This document shows, one piece after another, positions 8,350 through 16,014 of a stretch of 40,285 nt of DNA. Position numbers and translations under genes: made by a program. The first letter of the stretch is position 1. The number at the start of each line of letters is the position of its first letter. The stretch is from an uncultured Bacilli bacterium (GTDB taxonomy: Bacteria; Bacillota_I; Bacilli_A; RF39; UBA660), in NCBI GenBank assembly GCA_944331935.1, contig CALVIV010000007.1, positions 1 to 40,285 on the forward strand, given 5' to 3'. Below the pieces are notes generated by a model. It saw nothing but the letters and a program-made list of their open reading frames with translations, did no database searches and had not been told where the DNA came from.

Positions 8350-9928
8350 AATTCTTTAATTTAAAAGTTTTAGGGGCATAGTTATATATTAAGAATAGCG
8401 ATATCACAGAATAAAGTATGACAAAGATTATCATGATAATTCCAAAGATAAAGGTAGAAACTTCTATTCTTGAGATATAATAACAGGCCCAGTAAGTTAT
8501 TAGGCTAGCAATTGTATAAGTTGTACTTTTCATTTCCATGCCAATATTATAAGGTTGTAATAAATAATATAAGACTAAGTTATGGATAGAAAAGAATATA
8601 GACATAGAGATAATTGATAATATGATAATTATATAGTTTAAAGGATTAGAGGTTCCTCCACTTAAGAATAAAAGTATGGCAAGAACTAGAGCAAGAACCA
8701 CTGTTGGTAATAAGTTAATGACTATTACTGTTTTTAATCTTTCTCTAAATAAAGATAAAACTATTTTAGGCTCTCTATAAAATCTATAAAATAACATCGA
8801 ATGGTCACAGTTCATAAACATAGCATTAGTAATATTTTTACCTGTATTAATAAAGTACATTATAAATAACATATAAGGTAGTAGTAATAAAGCAAAGGTA
8901 TTGATACCTTGTTTTAAGACAGGAACAAAGAAAATAAGTATTCCTAAGATTATTCCTATTACCAAGATAATAACAGTCATCTTTTTAGCACTATCGATTA
9001 AGAGTTTCCTATGTCTTTTTACAAATAAATCATGAAAATAGGCAAAGCCACTCTTATCACTAGTTATACCTTTATCAAGAGTAATCTGTTCCCTACTCGT
9101 TTTTGTTAATTGTTCCCTATTATTAGATGCATTAACAACAAAGATATTATCATGCTTTAATAATTCTTTACATAGATATTGATAGTTATTATAAGTTAAT
9201 ACTTTTCTAAAAGAGATAATTCCAAGTATAAAGGTAATAACAAAAATTATATAGAAAACATTAACTGGTATAACTAGATTAAAGTATGGTAATAAATATC
9301 CTATTAATAAAAGAGAGATTATTAAGAAAAAATATAAAGCCCATGATTTAGGTTTATTCTCATTTATAATGATATTACTCTTTTTCATGCGATAAAAGTA
9401 GAAGGCAATAGCAATTGATTTAACACATAATGTAAATATTACTAACATTAAGGCTTGATACCATGTAATAACATTAAAGAATAAGAGAATTAAGGATACT
9501 AATTGTCCTACAAAGATACTTCCTAAGAAATAAATAAAGTTAGGAACAATATAGTCTTTTGCCTTCATTTTCATTAAGACGATTAAATAATATTTATCTC
9601 TTGTAGGATTAAATATTTCTGTATTAGCAAAAGAACCAATTAAAGCTAGAAAGATATAGATATGTATTATGTAACTAACATCAAAACTTTTATAAAGAGT
9701 TAATGGTAATAACAAGAATATATAAATATAAAGTAGTTTATATCCAAAAGTCCTAATTAATTCTCTTATAATAAAGATTATAAAACTAATTACTTTAAAA
9801 CTCTTAAAGCCATAAAACTTAGCAGGTATTAACTTACCTATTAAAGGCAGTTTACTAAAACCATAAATAATCTGATTAACAGTATAAGCATTTTTTACTC
9901 TTAAAGATATTAAAAATTTATTAAGCAT
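8348..9928 (-). CDS. Large multi-pass ABC transporter permease
   Basis: The protein of about 526 aa has roughly twelve hydrophobic segments in two groups separated by a soluble stretch near residues 255-300 (NASNNREQLTKTSREQ). It directly follows an ABC ATPase gene and overlaps its end, so it is the membrane partner. The ORF can begin at GTG 9937, but AAAGGTGA lies just before the in-frame ATG at 9926-9928, so that start is preferred. The transported substrate is unknown; the size resembles permeases of peptide-export or envelope-stress transporters. Since its ATPase gene carries a premature stop, the transporter may be non-functional in this genome. Confidence 0.8.
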   Translation of the reverse strand: MLNKFLISLRVKNAYTVNQIIYGFSKLPLIGKLIPAKFYGFKSFKVISFIIFIIRELIRTFGYKLLYIYIFLLLPLTLYKSFDVSYIIHIYIFLALIGSFANTEIFNPTRDKYYLIVLMKMKAKDYIVPNFIYFLGSIFVGQLVSLILLFFNVITWYQALMLVIFTLCVKSIAIAFYFYRMKKSNIIINENKPKSWALYFFLIISLLLIGYLLPYFNLVIPVNVFYIIFVITFILGIISFRKVLTYNNYQYLCKELLKHDNIFVVNASNNREQLTKTSREQITLDKGITSDKSGFAYFHDLFVKRHRKLLIDSAKKMTVIILVIGIILGILIFFVPVLKQGINTFALLLLPYMLFIMYFINTGKNITNAMFMNCDHSMLFYRFYREPKIVLSLFRERLKTVIVINLLPTVVLALVLAILLFLSGGTSNPLNYIIIILSIISMSIFFSIHNLVLYYLLQPYNIGMEMKSTTYTIASLITYWACYYISRIEVSTFIFGIIMIIFVILYSVISLFLIYNYAPKTFKLKN

Positions 9929-10628
9929 CTTCTTCACCTTTTAAGACATTAATTATCTTATTCTTTAATTCTTTATCTGTTAATTCATCTCTTTTTATTT
10001 CTAAAAGCTCCCCTTTATTTAATACTACTATCTCATCACATAAATCTAGAGCAAGTTCCATAATATGGGTAGAAAAGATAAGAATTCTATCCTTCTTCAT
10101 TTTCTTTAATAACTCTTTCATCTCTTCTGCTACTACAACATCAAATGATGTTAAAGGCTCATCAAGTAATAAGATATTAGGACTTGCTATTAAATAGATT
10201 AACATCTGCATTTTATTCTTCATACCATGAGAATAATCTTTCATTAATTTATCTCTATCTTCCACATCTATCTTAACTATATCAAAATATTCATCTATAG
10301 TTTTTTAATCTTTAATATTATCTTTATTAATATCTATAAAGTATTTTAAAAACTCTCTTCCTGTTAAGAATTCAGGAACAACAGGAGTTGATAGAACATA
10401 GCCTATATCACTACTTTCTATTTTTTTATTAGACTTACCATCACTTAAATAAAACTCTCCACTATCACATTTTAAATCTTCATTTAAGCAGTTAAAGAAA
10501 GTTGTCTTACCTGCTCCATTTCTTCCTAATAATCCATAAATCTTACCACTTTCAAATGTAAAATTAATATTTTTAAGAACGCACTTTTTATCAAAGTTTT
10601 TACTTAGATTTTCTATTACTAACTTCAT
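9921..10628 (-). pseudogene. ABC ATPase interrupted by an in-frame TAA
   Basis: Two open segments in the same frame together make one ABC ATPase. The first (10305-10628) holds Walker A (GRNGAGKTT, near residues 35-43) and ends at TAA 10305-10307. The second resumes thirteen codons later and holds the signature (YSHGMKNK), Walker B (ILLLDEPLTSFD) and the H-loop (STHIMELA). The reading frame does not change, and the codons between the stop and the second segment continue a plausible protein (KTIDEYFDIVKID). A single substitution, for example GAA to TAA, explains it. Either this is a nonsense pseudogene, a sequencing error, or a readthrough case. Without a joined protein the Walker A and signature motifs would be on separate chains. 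Confidence 0.85.
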
Positions 10629-10692
10629 AATTACTCCTCATTTCTTTTTTAAGTCTATCATAGGTAAATCTAAATATCAACAACTATAATTA

Positions 10693-11577
10693 CTACTTAA
10701 AATTATATACTTTATAGTTATTTATAATATCTTTACTTATCTTAAGATTTCCCCTACCAACACCTAAATTATAGTTCTCTTTTCTTGTACCGTGATAGTC
10801 ACTTCCTCCTGATATTAATAGATTTCTTTTCTTTGCAAAATTAATTAAATAATTAGTTTGTTCCCCAGTAAAAGTTGTATAGAAGCATTCTATTCCATCT
10901 AAATTAATCTCATTATAAAGTTTATCTAGGAACTTTTCTGTATCAGTAAATTTATATTGATAAGGATGTGCTAAAAAAGCAATACCTCCATTTTCATGAA
11001 TAATACGAACCACTTCTTTAACTTTCAAATAAAAATTTGATTTATCAATAAATAAAACACTATTCTTATTATTTATCCCTCTTCTTAAAAAGTCACTAAA
11101 ATCATCCCAAATATTTTCTTTTATTTTCTCTTTATTACTTTCGTATTTAATTAACTCATTATAAATACCACGTTCAAAGAATTCACTTTCAAACTTTTTA
11201 TATCTTTCTTGGTGAAACTCTAGTCCTAATTCTTCTATCTTATCAAGTAATTTATTATATAAAGAAGAAGTATTTTTACTAATTTTCTCAGCATTATAAA
11301 ATTCTTCTAAATATTTATTAACATTCTTATAATCAAAACCATAGCCTAAAATTTCTATTAATCTATTATCAAAAATAGTAGTAAATTCACATCCTACTAT
11401 AATATCCCCCTGATATATTTCTTTTACATTAAAATTTTCCATTTCAAAGTAAGCTTTACAAGTATTATGGTCTGTAATAGAAATAACCTCTAAGCCTAAG
11501 TCTTCCGCTTTCTTTAGTAGTTCTGTAACTGTATCTGTTCCATCAGAATAAGTTGTATGCATATGTAAATCTATCAT
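10693..11577 (-). CDS. PHP-domain metal-dependent phosphoesterase
   Basis: The 294-aa protein begins with the PHP motif MIDLHMHTTYSDG and continues with SITDHNT, GCEFTT, FLAHPYQ and SGGSDYHG, the metal-binding set of the family. It resembles the TrpH/YciV group, which includes a 3',5'-nucleotide bisphosphate phosphatase and a 5'-3' exonuclease acting on short RNAs. The mid-region insert (about residues 90-165) is long and lysine/glutamate-rich. The gene overlaps the Nudix gene by one base at its start, so it belongs to the 10.7-13.0 kb operon. The exact substrate cannot be assigned by eye. Confidence 0.88.
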   Translation of the reverse strand: MIDLHMHTTYSDGTDTVTELLKKAEDLGLEVISITDHNTCKAYFEMENFNVKEIYQGDIIVGCEFTTIFDNRLIEILGYGFDYKNVNKYLEEFYNAEKISKNTSSLYNKLLDKIEELGLEFHQERYKKFESEFFERGIYNELIKYESNKEKIKENIWDDFSDFLRRGINNKNSVLFIDKSNFYLKVKEVVRIIHENGGIAFLAHPYQYKFTDTEKFLDKLYNEINLDGIECFYTTFTGEQTNYLINFAKKRNLLISGGSDYHGTRKENYNLGVGRGNLKISKDIINNYKVYNFK

Positions 11578-12062
11578 TATTTATTCACTCCTTGATATAT
11601 CTTTAAAGCATCACCTAATATATCTCCATATTTTTCAAGATAGTTTTTAGTATGTTCAGTCATGTTAGATGGTAAGTCATCTACATTAAACCACTCTAGT
11701 TTCTTACTTTCATTATCATTTACTCTTAACTCACCACTGTACTTTTTTACTACAAAGATAGCAGTAATATCATATAACTTATCTCCATTAGGATACTCTC
11801 TATAAGTATCTTTTCCTGATAATACTTTTACCATCTCTAAATCAATAATATCTAAATTTGTCTCTTCTTTTAATTCTCGTCTTGCCACTTCTTCAAAGCT
11901 TTCTCCTAATTCCATCGCTCCACCTGGAAAACCATACTGATTATAATCAGTTCGAAGTTGCATTAATACTTCATCTTTATCATTAAAAACAAATAAACCT
12001 ACTCCTGCAGTTAAAATTGGATTATGCCCTACATATTTTCTTAAATCTTTAATATAACTCAT
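11577..12062 (-). CDS. Nudix hydrolase
   Basis: The 161-aa protein holds a full Nudix box: GGAMELGES followed by REL-KEET (about residues 46-68). Nudix enzymes hydrolyse nucleoside diphosphates linked to another moiety. The N-terminal YVGHNPILTAGVGLFVFN and the later tail resemble the family often annotated as ADP-ribose or MutT/YjhB-like. It overlaps GNAT upstream by four bases (ATGA) and PHP downstream by one base. Substrate is unknown. Confidence 0.92.
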   Translation of the reverse strand: MSYIKDLRKYVGHNPILTAGVGLFVFNDKDEVLMQLRTDYNQYGFPGGAMELGESFEEVARRELKEETNLDIIDLEMVKVLSGKDTYREYPNGDKLYDITAIFVVKKYSGELRVNDNESKKLEWFNVDDLPSNMTEHTKNYLEKYGDILGDALKIYQGVNK

Positions 12063-12574
12063 ACTAATTCCTTTCTCATTATATATCTAATTTTACCACC
12101 ATACATTAACTTCTCTTTATATTTTTTATAACCTGTCTTTTCTAATGTTTTAAGGCTTGCTAAATTATCAGGATGAACAGTTGCATAAGAGTATTTTATA
12201 CTAGCATCTCTTTCTTTCATTATAGATTCTGCTTTTAAAATTAAACTCTCTTGTAAATGATTTCCTCTATATTTTGGTAATACTCCAGCATTATCCATTT
12301 CAATAGATAAAGATAACTCATCTTTAGGTATTTCTTCTGCAAGTTCACCAGTTGGATTAATATGTCGCTCTGCTATTAGAAAGCCTGCTAAAGTATCTTT
12401 ATATAAAGCTTTAACAATAATAGCATTATCCTCTAGTTTCTTTAATATCTTATCATATTCCATTAAATCAATAGAATACCATTCTTTATGTTCCAAGTTT
12501 TCATAAATTATTTTACAAACTTCAATAACCGTTTCTATATCATTACTATTTCCTTCTTTGATAATAAATTCCAT
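12059..12574 (-). CDS. GNAT family N-acetyltransferase
   Basis: The 171-aa protein has the GNAT fold. The acetyl-CoA binding loop region is GVLPKYRGNHLQESL (about residues 106-120), followed by the late motif HPDNLASLKTLEKTGY (about 142-157), where family members end their core. Its TGA stop overlaps the Nudix ATG. The acceptor substrate cannot be deduced; the neighbours (Nudix, PHP) give no firm clue. Confidence 0.88.
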   Translation of the reverse strand: MEFIIKEGNSNDIETVIEVCKIIYENLEHKEWYSIDLMEYDKILKKLEDNAIIVKALYKDTLAGFLIAERHINPTGELAEEIPKDELSLSIEMDNAGVLPKYRGNHLQESLILKAESIMKERDASIKYSYATVHPDNLASLKTLEKTGYKKYKEKLMYGGKIRYIMRKELV

Positions 12575-12583
12575 AACATCCTC

Positions 12584-13009
12584 CTAAAATGGGTAAACAA
12601 AATTACCATTATCATAATCATCCATCAATTCAAAAAAATAATCCATATTTTCTTTTATCTCTTCACATAAATCCTCATATATTTCACTACTAATATGATT
12701 ATTCTCATTCATACATTTATAAAACTTCTTAATACTAGTAGAATATTCTTTGATAGATGATTTACTAGACCACATACATTTTCTAATAAACCAATCACTC
12801 AAAAATTCAAATACTTTATCCGGACCATCTTCCATTTTAGTAGGTTCATAGTAATTTAAATAAGTATTAAGAAAAAACTCCATATTATATAAATGTTTCC
12901 TTATCGTCTTTTCAGCTAATCCTTTATCTTTTAAATATTTTTCAAACTCTAAAAGAAAGATATCATTTCTTTTAACATTTTTATTAACTTCTTTTTCATA
13001 ATTATCCAT
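12584..13009 (-). CDS. Recombinase N-terminal SAM-like domain protein without catalytic domain
   Basis: The 141-aa protein contains FLLEFEKYLKDKGLAEKTI-KHLYNMEFFL (about residues 19-48), which matches the core-binding (SAM-like) N-terminal domain of tyrosine recombinases. It then ends in an acidic tail. There is no room for the catalytic domain with its R-H-R-Y residues, so this is not an integrase. Stand-alone proteins of this sort occur in Bacillota and may bind DNA; the function is not known. The start is supported by GGAG eight bases upstream. It lies between the GNAT operon and the IS110 element, ten bases from the GNAT gene, and may be the first gene of that operon. Confidence 0.6.
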   Translation of the reverse strand: MDNYEKEVNKNVKRNDIFLLEFEKYLKDKGLAEKTIRKHLYNMEFFLNTYLNYYEPTKMEDGPDKVFEFLSDWFIRKCMWSSKSSIKEYSTSIKKFYKCMNENNHISSEIYEDLCEEIKENMDYFFELMDDYDNGNFVYPF

Positions 13010-13173
13010 ATATTATCACTCCAAACTTCTTATATATTAACTTTATCATATTTATTTATCAGTTACTAGTTAATTTAGAGTTTTCTTGAATAGGAATAAC
13101 ACTAATTCTAATAATATTCATATAAAGCTTCATTCCTTTCACTTCGTTCAAGGCACACATAGGAATTAAAACC

Positions 13174-13201
13174 TTGAACTAAATTTATTTTCCCATATAA
13201 T
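13174..13201 (+). promoter_or_regulatory. Promoter in the IS110 left end for the bridge RNA
   Basis: TTGAAC (13174-13179), 16-base spacer, TATAAT (13196-13201). A start about seven bases downstream (near 13208) coincides with the beginning of the 9-bp closing stem of the RNA at 13211. Confidence 0.7.
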
Positions 13202-13207
13202 AACAGT

Positions 13208-13401
13208 CATGAAGGAGTGTGTACTACAAAGCACGGAAGGAGGAGTTGCAGACTTCCTGTAACTCTTGGGATTAAACCAGTATATAAAGCAGTGCAAATG
13301 CAGTTGTTTCAAGCACACATAAGTAGTTCCTTTGAGACTGTAGATTAATCATTGACTTTAGTTAATTCTTAGTGTTAACTGCATAGACAACTCACTCCTT
13401 C
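13208..13401 (+). ncRNA. Putative IS110 bridge RNA
   Basis: The region folds by eye into a nested structure. An outer stem pairs GAAGGAGTG (13211-13219) with CACTCCTTC (13393-13401). A 5' hairpin of 9 bp with one wobble pairs 13243-13251 with 13257-13265 around the loop ACTTC. A second closing stem pairs ATGCAGTT (13298-13305) with AACTGCAT (13377-13384). Inside it lie two hairpins: 13307-13337 with a 19-nt loop, and about 13342-13369 with a 13-nt loop. This layout (5' stem-loop, target loop, donor loop) and the length near 190 nt match the described bridge RNA of IS621. Loop 1 carries GCACACATA, identical to the left flank 13153-13161. Loop 2's 3' side (13362-13369) is complementary to the left end 13162-13169. 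Ends of the transcript are inferred. Confidence 0.75.
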
Positions 13402-13430
13402 AAAAATATTTTGAAAGGAAGGGTTTATTT

Positions 13431-14717
13431 ATGGAAGTTATTTATCCAAAAGTATGTGGAGTTGATGTTCACAAAACTTTTATTGTCGCAGTTATTTGTG
13501 ATTCAACTAACCAAATACCTAAATATCTTAAAAAACGTTTTTCTACCTTTAATAACAGTTTAATTGGTTTTAGAGAATGGCTTTTAGAAAACGACTGTCA
13601 AAATGTATGTATGGAATCTACCGGCAAGTATTATATTCCTGTATACAATGCATTAGAAGGTTTTATTTCTAATGTCGTCGTTGCCAATCCTAAATGGGTT
13701 AAATGCATCAAAGGTGAGAAAGACGATAACAAGGATGCAAAATGGATTGCAGACTTGTTTAAGTTAGGTATTGTTCGTTCTAGTTTTATTCCTTATAAAG
13801 ACTTTAGAGTCTTAAGAGAATTTACTAGATATCTTTACAAACTTACCTGTAATAAAACATCTGAAAAGAATAGGTTTATTAATGCTCTTACTGTTGGTAA
13901 TTGCAAACTTGATATGGTTTTCTCTGATATCTTTGGTAAATCTAGTCAAGATATCATTGATATCATATTAAATAATGATTCTTTTTCAGATGAAGATATT
14001 ATAAATTGTCTTCGTAAAAATTGCAAATCATCTAAAGATGACATTATATCTTCTATTACTGGTATTACTTTTACTAATGAACAAAAACTAAGAATTAAAC
14101 ATATCAAAGATCACATTGATTATTTAACTAACGAAATTAATGATTTAAGAGAAACTGTTGATACTTTAGTTGCTCCTTATGAAGATTATATTAATCTTCT
14201 TATGATAATTCCTGGTATTGATAGAAATTCTGCAATTACTATTATTTCTGAAATAGGAACTGATATGTCACAATTTTCTAGTCATCATAGACTTGCTTCT
14301 TGGGCTGGACTCGCTCCAGGTTGTAATGAGTCTGCTGGTAAAAAGAAATCTGTTAAAATATCTCGTGCTGGTGTTTATCTTAAACCTTGTCTAGTTGAGG
14401 TCGCACATAATGCTGTTAAAGATAAAACTAACACTTACTATGCTAATAAATTTAATAAGATTTCTAAACGTCGTGGTAAGAAACGTGCCCTCATTGCTAT
14501 TGCTAGAAAGATTTTAGTTGCTATCTATCATATGCTATCTACTGGTGAGGCTTGGAATCCTTGTGACTTATCATCTAATGAAACCTCTGATAAAGATAGA
14601 ATAAAATATACCAAAAACAACTTTAAACAATCTCTTAAACAATTACTTTCTTTAGGGCTTACATCTGATGAACTATTAGAAATACTTAATCAGAATGCCT
14701 CTATTTCTGATAGTTAA
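13431..14717 (+). CDS. IS110-family transposase (DEDD recombinase)
   Basis: The 428-aa protein has the N-terminal DEDD RuvC-like domain with Asp12 (GVDVHK), Glu62 (CMESTGKYY), and Asp99/Asp102 (KDDNKDAKWIA). The C-terminal Transposase_20 domain has IPGIDRNSAITIISEIG (about residues 258-274) and SWAGLAPGCNESAGKKKS, whose serine is the probable nucleophile. Both domains look complete, without frameshift or stop, so the enzyme may be active. IS110 enzymes excise a circular intermediate and integrate it under guidance of a bridge RNA. The ATG follows AAAGGAAGGG at normal spacing, just after a 7-bp hairpin (13399-13415) at the end of the RNA region. Confidence 0.95.
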   Translation: MEVIYPKVCGVDVHKTFIVAVICDSTNQIPKYLKKRFSTFNNSLIGFREWLLENDCQNVCMESTGKYYIPVYNALEGFISNVVVANPKWVKCIKGEKDDNKDAKWIADLFKLGIVRSSFIPYKDFRVLREFTRYLYKLTCNKTSEKNRFINALTVGNCKLDMVFSDIFGKSSQDIIDIILNNDSFSDEDIINCLRKNCKSSKDDIISSITGITFTNEQKLRIKHIKDHIDYLTNEINDLRETVDTLVAPYEDYINLLMIIPGIDRNSAITIISEIGTDMSQFSSHHRLASWAGLAPGCNESAGKKKSVKISRAGVYLKPCLVEVAHNAVKDKTNTYYANKFNKISKRRGKKRALIAIARKILVAIYHMLSTGEAWNPCDLSSNETSDKDRIKYTKNNFKQSLKQLLSLGLTSDELLEILNQNASISDS

Positions 14718-14738
14718 ATTTTCGACTTAACTTGGGGT

Positions 14739-14777
14739 AAGGGGAAGTCTGCCCTTTTTTAGGTTTTTCCCTAAAAT
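14739..14777 (+). terminator. Hairpins after the transposase gene
   Basis: AAGGG (14739-14743) pairs with CCCTT (14752-14756) and is followed by TTTT; directly after, TTTTAGG pairs with CCTAAAA (to 14777). The first resembles a short terminator; it also lies in the IS right end. Confidence 0.45.
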
Positions 14778-14907
14778 AAATTTAGTTTTATTTTTCAGAT
14801 TAATTCTCCTTTAACACAAAACTTAATGTAATTATACTAATTAATCTATTACTTTTACAAGTATTTACATTTTAATTAGGCGGAATTCCACCGATTTAAA
14901 ATATCTG

Positions 14908-15795
14908 CTATTTATATAGCACTTTATGTACCTGCTTTATCAGTTCCTTTTTTACTCCACTATCTCCTATTAAGGTAATAGAAAAAGTTTTATAACCTAT
15001 TCTATTTATACTAGCACCACAGTGATATACTATCTCATCATCTATAATAAAATATCTATCATGAAATGTATTATTATATATAACAGTTAGGTTTTTATAT
15101 TGTTTATTATATCTTTCTATATCTTGTAATGTGAGTAAATTATTAGATTTAGTTATAATTGTTACATCTGCCTTTAATCTTTTTACAATATCTAATATTG
15201 TATTGTCTGCATAAGCATCTATTATTGTCAGTTTCTTTTTAGCACTATTTAATATTTCTTGTATTTTAGAATAAGCATCATATATTTGTCCGTTAAAATA
15301 GACTTCCGTAGACTTTCTTTTTTCTTCAAACTTTTGAAATGAATCTTCTAATGTTCTAATTTTATCATGATCTTCTAGTACCATATTATATATATATTTT
15401 TGCTCTAACAAATTAGTTGAGACATATTTTCTCATTGCTACAAAAGCATTAATTATTTTAATGCTCATGTTTATTGCCATTTCAGAATGCAATACACTAG
15501 AAAGCATCGCAACACCTTGTTCTGTAAAAACATATGGATTATATCTTCTTCCACCTCTTATGTTTGAGGTTCCAATTTGGAACCTCAAAGCATTATATTC
15601 TTCATCAGTTAATCTAAACATAAAACTTTCAGGAAATCTTGCTATATTCCTTTTTACTGCTTTATTTATATCTTTTGTACCATTTACACATTCGTAAAGT
15701 CTTGCTAAATCACTATCTAGCATCACTTGAACACCACATACTTCATAGATTAAATTTTCTATATCAATATTATCCTTTAGTATAACTTCATTCAA
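14908..15795 (-). CDS. ORF6N-domain protein with PLD-like C-terminus
   Basis: The 295-aa protein starts with an ORF6N domain (about residues 10-115): EVCGVQVMLDSDLARLY, KRNIARFPESFMFRLT, then YVFTEQGVAMLSSVL, a DNA-binding domain common in phages and mobile islands. After a helical linker comes a segment of about 120 residues (SAKKKLTIIDAYAD ... HDRYFIIDD) that resembles half of a phospholipase D-like domain, with an H-x-x-x-x-IID pattern. Such ORF6N proteins are frequent near phage or defence genes. The start is TTG (15793-15795), chosen because AAGGAGG lies ten bases upstream and no in-frame ATG precedes the domain. It sits alone downstream of the IS110 right end. Confidence 0.82.
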   Translation of the reverse strand: MNEVILKDNIDIENLIYEVCGVQVMLDSDLARLYECVNGTKDINKAVKRNIARFPESFMFRLTDEEYNALRFQIGTSNIRGGRRYNPYVFTEQGVAMLSSVLHSEMAINMSIKIINAFVAMRKYVSTNLLEQKYIYNMVLEDHDKIRTLEDSFQKFEEKRKSTEVYFNGQIYDAYSKIQEILNSAKKKLTIIDAYADNTILDIVKRLKADVTIITKSNNLLTLQDIERYNKQYKNLTVIYNNTFHDRYFIIDDEIVYHCGASINRIGYKTFSITLIGDSGVKKELIKQVHKVLYK

Positions 15796-15843
15796 CTTTA
15801 CCTTACCTCCTTACTTTTTAACTTATAAAATTTGTATAGTTTA

Positions 15844-15872
15844 AATATACTGGTACTTTATCCTTGAATCAA
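15844..15872 (-). promoter_or_regulatory. Promoter of the ORF6N gene
   Basis: On the minus strand TTGATT (15867-15872), 17-base spacer, TATATT (15844-15849), ahead of the AAGGAGG ribosome binding site. Confidence 0.55.
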
Positions 15873-15968
15873 CGATATTTTACCTCCATTTTTGTAATTT
15901 AATACCATAAAAAACAATTCAGCGAATGTCGTAAGAAATGTCGCAAGAAGTGTCATAAGAAATGCCAT
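15858..15968 (-). CDS. Possible 36-aa hydrophobic peptide
   Basis: An open frame of 36 codons reads as a single hydrophobic helix (MAFLMTLLATFLTTF then AELFFMVLN) followed by a polar tail (YKNGGKISLIQG). The helix is built from the 12-bp tandem repeat, which keeps the frame. There is no good ribosome binding site: AAAGG lies about 20 bases upstream. It could be a small membrane protein such as a type I toxin-like peptide, or only the chance translation of a repeat. Confidence 0.25.
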   Translation of the reverse strand: MAFLMTLLATFLTTFAELFFMVLNYKNGGKISLIQG

Positions 15969-15971
15969 AAG
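15924..15971. repeat. Four tandem copies of a 12-bp repeat
   Basis: Units GAATGTCGTAAG, AAATGTCGCAAG, AAGTGTCATAAG and AAATGCCATAAG stand head to tail. Differences are mostly transitions, indicating an old array. A period of 12 keeps the reading frame of the hydrophobic peptide on the minus strand. Confidence 0.9.
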
Positions 15972-16014
15972 AAAAATATATAAATAGCCTTTCACTTATA
16001 TGATATACTGTTTA

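Larger units (their letters stand above)
13162..14880 (+). mobile_element. IS110-family insertion sequence
   Basis: The element holds one DEDD transposase gene, a long structured left end of about 270 bases and a right end of about 160 bases. As usual for IS110, there are no long terminal inverted repeats. The left boundary is set at GGAATTAAAA (13162), because the bases before it match the target loop of the putative bridge RNA and the bases after it match the donor loop. The right boundary lies at 14878-14881: TTTTAATTAGG there, joined to the left GGAATTAAAA, would give a near-symmetric donor junction. GGAATT occurs at both borders (13162 and 14882), so the right end is uncertain by about three bases. 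It is the only sequence here inserted in plus orientation among minus-strand genes. Confidence 0.8.

Noticed and set aside
13399-13415. TTCAAAA / TTTTGAA hairpin before the transposase ribosome binding site as a terminator
   Set aside because: No T run follows it, and it lies directly before the start of the transposase, so ending transcription there is not supported; it may simply be the 3' part of the RNA.
15924-15971. CRISPR array
   Set aside because: The 12-bp units are directly adjacent with no spacers.
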